DNA of 64,000 bases, from contig NZ_JADDXU010000004.1 in the NCBI RefSeq assembly GCF_015163075.1, positions 248,001 through 312,000 of the forward strand, read 5' to 3'. How positions within the stretch are numbered: position 1 is the first letter of the stretch; the number at the start of each line of letters is the position of its first letter. Below the pieces are notes generated by a model that saw nothing but the letters and a program-made list of their open reading frames with translations, was not told the DNA's origin and did no database searches. Below are positions 60,952 through 64,000 of the stretch, piece by piece. Source of the stretch: Streptomyces justiciae (GTDB taxonomy: Bacteria > Actinomycetota > Actinomycetes > Streptomycetales > Streptomycetaceae). Both the position numbers and the translations under genes were made by a program.

Positions 60952-60971
60952 ACTTCAAGTCGACTTGAGGT
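60952..60971. promoter_or_regulatory. MerR-type operator in divergent promoter
   Basis: ACTTCAAGTCGACTTGAGGT is a 20-bp dyad with one mismatch. On the minus strand it lies between a TTGACC -35-like element and a TAGCAC sequence, the arrangement used by MerR-family activators. It sits 8 bp before the merR ATG. Confidence 0.65.
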
Positions 60972-60978
60972 CAAGAAG

Positions 60979-61410
60979 ATGACAGTCCTGGACATCGGCG
61001 AGGTGGCCCGACGCGCGGGCGTCCCCGCCTCCACCCTGCGGTACTACGAGGAGAAGGGCCTGATCACCTCCTCCGGCCGGCGCGGTCTGCGCCGGCAGTA
61101 CGACCCCGGCGTGCTCGAACGCCTCGCGCTGATCGCGCTGGGGCGCACCGCGGGGTTCTCGCTCGACGAGATCGCGAGGATGTTCGCGCCGGACGGGCGG
61201 CCCGACATCGACCGGCGGATGCTCGCGGCCAAGGCGGAGGAGCTGGAGGCGCGGATGCGGGAACTGGCCGTCCTGCGCGACTCCTTGAGGCATGCCGCCG
61301 CCTGCCCCGCGCCGAGCCACATGGAGTGCGCCACCTTCCGCGGACTTCTGAGGGCCGCGGCGACGGGCGTCGTACCGGCACCGCCGAAGCGGACCCCGGG
61401 GCCGCGCTGA
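60979..61410 (+). CDS. MerR-family transcriptional regulator
   Basis: A 143-residue regulator. The winged helix-turn-helix is at residues 4-72 (DIGEVARRAGVPASTLRYYE; GLRRQYDPGVLERLALIALG), followed by a dimerisation helix (LAAKAEELEARMRELAVL). Two cysteines near residues 104-112 (AACPAPSHMECATF) may bind a metal or react with an effector. They do not form the SoxR [2Fe-2S] motif. It has no clear ribosome site and may be translated from a short leader. It is divergent from the methyltransferase it probably controls. Confidence 0.9.
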   Translation: MTVLDIGEVARRAGVPASTLRYYEEKGLITSSGRRGLRRQYDPGVLERLALIALGRTAGFSLDEIARMFAPDGRPDIDRRMLAAKAEELEARMRELAVLRDSLRHAAACPAPSHMECATFRGLLRAAATGVVPAPPKRTPGPR

Positions 61411-61433
61411 CCCGGCTCGGCTGGCGGTCGGCA

Positions 61434-62030
61434 TCAGGGACAACGGGTGCGGTGCGGGCCGTCCCAGCCGGTGGCGGCGAGGATGGCGGCCGCCGCGCCG
61501 GTGCCCAGGACGGCGCCCGCGATGACGTCGCCCGGGTAGTGGACGCCGGTGTGGACGCGGGAGTAGCCCACCGCGCAGGCGAGCAGCCCGAGCGGAAGGG
61601 TGGCGACGGGGAGGGCGGGGCCCACGGCGGCCGCGAAGGCGACGGCCGACGCGGTGTGACCGGACGGGAACGACGCCGACTCCGGCATCGGCACATGCCG
61701 TCCGGGAAAGGGCGAGTCCTCGGCGCGGTGCGGACGGGGGCGGCGCACCAGTCGCTTGCCCAGCAGGTTCGCGGTCGTCGAGGCGACACCGATGGCCGCG
61801 ACGCCCAGGGCCGCGGCGCGGCGGGGCCGTCCGGGGCACAGGGCGAGCAGGCCGGCGACCGCGAACGAGATCTTGGAGTGGTCCGCCGCCGCGGACAGCC
61901 GGCGCAGGGCGTGGTCCAGGGTCGGCGTGTGAGTGATCGTCACGGCCTCGTAGAGCGCCTGGTCGAGGGCGGCGAGATCGCGCAACAGCGCTCGGGAGGC
62001 GCCGTGGTCACGCTGCGGGCGGTCAGGCAT
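61434..62030 (-). CDS. PAP2-family phosphatase
   Basis: A 198-residue membrane phosphatase. The three PAP2 motifs are KRLVRRPRP, PSGHTAS and SRVHTGVHYPGD, placed between hydrophobic helices. It dephosphorylates lipid phosphates such as phosphatidate or undecaprenyl diphosphate. It overlaps the lipid-kinase gene by 8 bp, so the two are translationally coupled and probably act on the same lipid in opposite directions. Confidence 0.93.
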   Translation of the reverse strand: MPDRPQRDHGASRALLRDLAALDQALYEAVTITHTPTLDHALRRLSAAADHSKISFAVAGLLALCPGRPRRAAALGVAAIGVASTTANLLGKRLVRRPRPHRAEDSPFPGRHVPMPESASFPSGHTASAVAFAAAVGPALPVATLPLGLLACAVGYSRVHTGVHYPGDVIAGAVLGTGAAAAILAATGWDGPHRTRCP

Positions 62031-63399
62031 CGCTGTGCTCCTGCGGTGTGCTGGTGGTAGGGGAGGGACGGGGACGGTCGAGGGCGAGGCGGACGATGTG
62101 CCGCCAGTCCACGGACGGAGCCGTGTAGGGCGCGCCGGGCCGCTGCCGGGGCACCCGGACCCGCAGCGCGCCGGGCCGCACCGTGCACACCACCGGCGGC
62201 GGCAGGGTGAGCGCCTCGCCGTCCACGGCCACCGCGATCAGCTCCGCGTCGGCCTCGACGGTCACCTGACGTGCGGTCAGCGAGGTGATGCCACTGGCCC
62301 GTTCACCCCGGAACGCCAGCTCGGCGGCCTGGGCGGCACCCTCGATCCGGACGGCGAGCACCCCCAGCCGGCCGGTGTCGAGCCGGGCCCGGCGCCCCGC
62401 GCCCAGCGGGTCGGCGAGGACGTAGGGGTTGTTGCTCACCAGGAGCGCCTGCGGCACCGGCAGCCGGTCGCCGTCGGCCTGGGCCTGCAGCTTCGTGGCC
62501 GCGTCGCCGACGAGCAGGTCCGGCAGCTGGTCGAGCGCGGTGACGGCCTTGGCGTCGCGGTAGTCGGGGGACTGCACGATCTCGGCGTACGCCCCGAAGG
62601 AGACCGTGTTCACGAACGGCAACCCTGCCACGTCGCCCAGGTCGACGCGGAGTTCCACGCCGTCCGTGAGGGCGTCCAGGCCGGTCGCGGGGTCGGTGCG
62701 GTCCAGGCCCAGGTCCATGGCGAAGTGGTTGCGGGTCCCGGCCGCCAGGACCATGAACGGTACGTCGTGCGCGGCAGCCACCTGTGCGACGAGGGCCTGG
62801 GTGCCGTCGCCGCCGGCCACGCCGAGCATATCCGCGCCCTCGGCGACGGCCTGCCGGGCGATCGCCGCCGGATCGGGCCGGGCGTCGAGGTCGAGCAGGA
62901 TCACCCGGGCGCCGAGCGCCTCGGCCCGCTCCACCAGCGAATGCCGGCCGACCTTCCCGCCTCCCGACCGCGGATTCATGATCAGGACGGGCCGTTCGGG
63001 CGGCCGTACGGACCGCGAGCGCATGCCGTGCGGTCTGCGTCGCCGGCGCAGCGCGCTCCGGGCGCAGGCCAGCGCCGCGGCCCAGGCGCCCAGCGCCGCC
63101 ACCGCGAACAGCCACAGGCCGGATACGGCGTACAGCACGAGGACGCCCACCGGCGCGGCCACGGCCAACAGCGCGCCGCACAGTCGCGCCAGCCCCCGAT
63201 GCGCCAGCGCCCACCAGAGGCCCGCACCCGCCAGCCCCAGCCCGCCCAGACCCGCCAGCAGGATCAGCAACTGGCTCGCACCGGCCGCCACGGCCGCGAC
63301 GGCACCCGCGAGACACACCAGAGCGAGGCGGGCCAGCGCCCGCGCCCGTCTGTCGAAGCCGCTCGGCTCCGTTCGGTTCGTCGATGAGGCCGTGTTCAT
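62023..63399 (-). CDS. Diacylglycerol kinase-family lipid kinase with N-terminal membrane domain
   Basis: A 458-residue protein. Four hydrophobic helices lie in residues 20-125 (LALVCLAGAVAAVAAGASQ; LVLYAVSGLWLFAVAALGA). The DAGK catalytic domain follows: VLIMNPRSGGGKVGRHSLV, the nucleotide loop GVAGGDGTQALVAQVAAA and VLAAGTRNHFAMDLGLDR. It phosphorylates a lipid such as diacylglycerol. The ATG at 63399 is used because the membrane domain begins just after it. It overlaps the PAP2 gene. Confidence 0.9.
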   Translation of the reverse strand: MNTASSTNRTEPSGFDRRARALARLALVCLAGAVAAVAAGASQLLILLAGLGGLGLAGAGLWWALAHRGLARLCGALLAVAAPVGVLVLYAVSGLWLFAVAALGAWAAALACARSALRRRRRPHGMRSRSVRPPERPVLIMNPRSGGGKVGRHSLVERAEALGARVILLDLDARPDPAAIARQAVAEGADMLGVAGGDGTQALVAQVAAAHDVPFMVLAAGTRNHFAMDLGLDRTDPATGLDALTDGVELRVDLGDVAGLPFVNTVSFGAYAEIVQSPDYRDAKAVTALDQLPDLLVGDAATKLQAQADGDRLPVPQALLVSNNPYVLADPLGAGRRARLDTGRLGVLAVRIEGAAQAAELAFRGERASGITSLTARQVTVEADAELIAVAVDGEALTLPPPVVCTVRPGALRVRVPRQRPGAPYTAPSVDWRHIVRLALDRPRPSPTTSTPQEHSDA

Positions 63400-63585
63400 G
63401 ACGCTCCGGGCGAGTCGCGAGGTCCCAGGGGTGGGGTGGTCGCTGCCATTGTCCCCGCAAAGATCGGCCGACCGCAGTCCTTTGCTCCGCCGGGTGCCGT
63501 CGGGGCGGTCCGCACGGCACGATGGGGAGGCGCGGGAGCGCGGACCGGCCCCGGTAGGCCGGTCCTGGGCCTGCCGTACGGGGGA

Positions 63586-64000
63586 GTGGCGGGGCATGGG
63601 CGAAGACGGGCGGGGGAGCGGCGCGAACGGCTCTGGGGGCGACGACTCTCGGAACGGGGACGACGCCGCAGCGGAGGCGACGACTCCCGGAGCAGAGGCG
63701 ACGGCACTCGCAACGCGGGCGGCGACGGCTGGCGCACCAGTCTGACGGCGCTGGCGATGGCGTCCGTACTGGCGTTCGTCACCGTGTTCTTCGGCTGGCT
63801 GCCCAACCCGTTCGTGTCCGGCGAGGAAGGACCGGCGGGCGGCACCGCGCAGTCGACCCCCTCGAGCCCGGCGGCGCCGTCGAAGTCGGCCAGGGTCGAG
63901 GTCGTCGCCCGAGGGTTCCCGGCCCCACGGAAGGTCCCGGCGAAGTTCCTTGACGACACACGATGGCTCGACGGCGCCGTCCTCGCGACGAGGCTCACCC
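63586..64000 (+). CDS. Hypothetical membrane-anchored protein (partial, runs off right edge)
   Basis: This frame is open from a GTG at 63586 to the end of the window. An arginine-rich cytoplasmic start of about 55 residues is followed by one hydrophobic helix (LTALAMASVLAFVTVFFGWL). A Ser/Pro/Ala-rich outer linker comes next, and then PAPRKVPAKFLDDTRWLDGA. The family is not recognised. The start is uncertain because an ATG at 63757 lies just at the helix. It is divergent from the lipid-kinase gene. Confidence 0.6.
   Translation, partial: MAGHGRRRAGERRERLWGRRLSERGRRRSGGDDSRSRGDGTRNAGGDGWRTSLTALAMASVLAFVTVFFGWLPNPFVSGEEGPAGGTAQSTPSSPAAPSKSARVEVVARGFPAPRKVPAKFLDDTRWLDGAVLATRLT

Overview
The window is high-GC actinobacterial DNA. 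Codon use, GGAGG-type ribosome binding sites, many GTG starts and tightly overlapping operons point to Streptomyces or a close relative. No rRNA, tRNA, CRISPR array, transposase or phage gene was seen. About 65 genes are called, of which three are damaged.

The gene content is that of a hypoxia/dormancy regulon of the mycobacterial DosR (DevR) and Streptomyces OsdR type. It includes a DevR-like response regulator (4411-5115) and eight tandem-domain universal stress proteins. It also has a CtpF-like P-type ATPase, four CBS-BON proteins, two small stand-alone cNMP-binding proteins and two Hsp20 chaperones. Three Acg-like nitroreductases, an Rv1733c-like membrane protein, an Rv1738-like DUF1876 protein and a SulP transporter complete the set. 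A dyad of the form RGGRC-N4-GGYCC, often in pairs about 21 bp apart, lies upstream of most of these transcription units and is the probable binding site of the regulator.

Layout. 1-12.3 kb: stress proteins, CtpF-like pump, regulator, CBS-BON and cNMP proteins, carbamate kinase, SulP, alcohol dehydrogenase. 12.3-12.9 kb: a hypothetical gene broken by a 35-bp palindromic repeat. 13-17.5 kb: GNAT/acetate-CoA ligase (ADP-forming), CBS-BON, flavodoxin, Hsp20 operon. 17.7-26 kb: alcohol and aldehyde dehydrogenases, a GAF regulator and a three-subunit proton-translocating transhydrogenase. 26-30.8 kb: Hsp20, DUF1579, lone E2 acyltransferase domain, flavodoxin, GerMN lipoprotein, DUF1876, OsmC. 30.9-36.4 kb: two sulfide/persulfide modules. 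One is SQR-TusE-DsrE. The other is MBL-rhodanese with a frameshifted SQR and a deleted rhodanese behind CsoR/CstR-like operators. 36.9-44 kb: nitroreductases, stress proteins and the Rv1733c-like protein. 44.1-54.5 kb: a [NiFe] hydrogenase of the NADP-linked group 3b type with hypC, hypD, hypE, hypF and a maturation protease. 54.6-59.2 kb: stress proteins and pyruvate phosphate dikinase. 59.2-64 kb: ordinary genes (GNAT, methyltransferase/MerR pair, PAP2, lipid kinase, partial membrane protein).

Taken together the genes suggest a programme for surviving loss of respiration. Reductant is disposed of through alcohol dehydrogenases, hydrogenase and transhydrogenase. ATP is spared or made by ADP-forming acetate-CoA ligase, carbamate kinase and PPDK. 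Sulfide is detoxified and proteins are stabilised. That programme is inferred from family knowledge; the sequence shows only the genes and the shared dyads.
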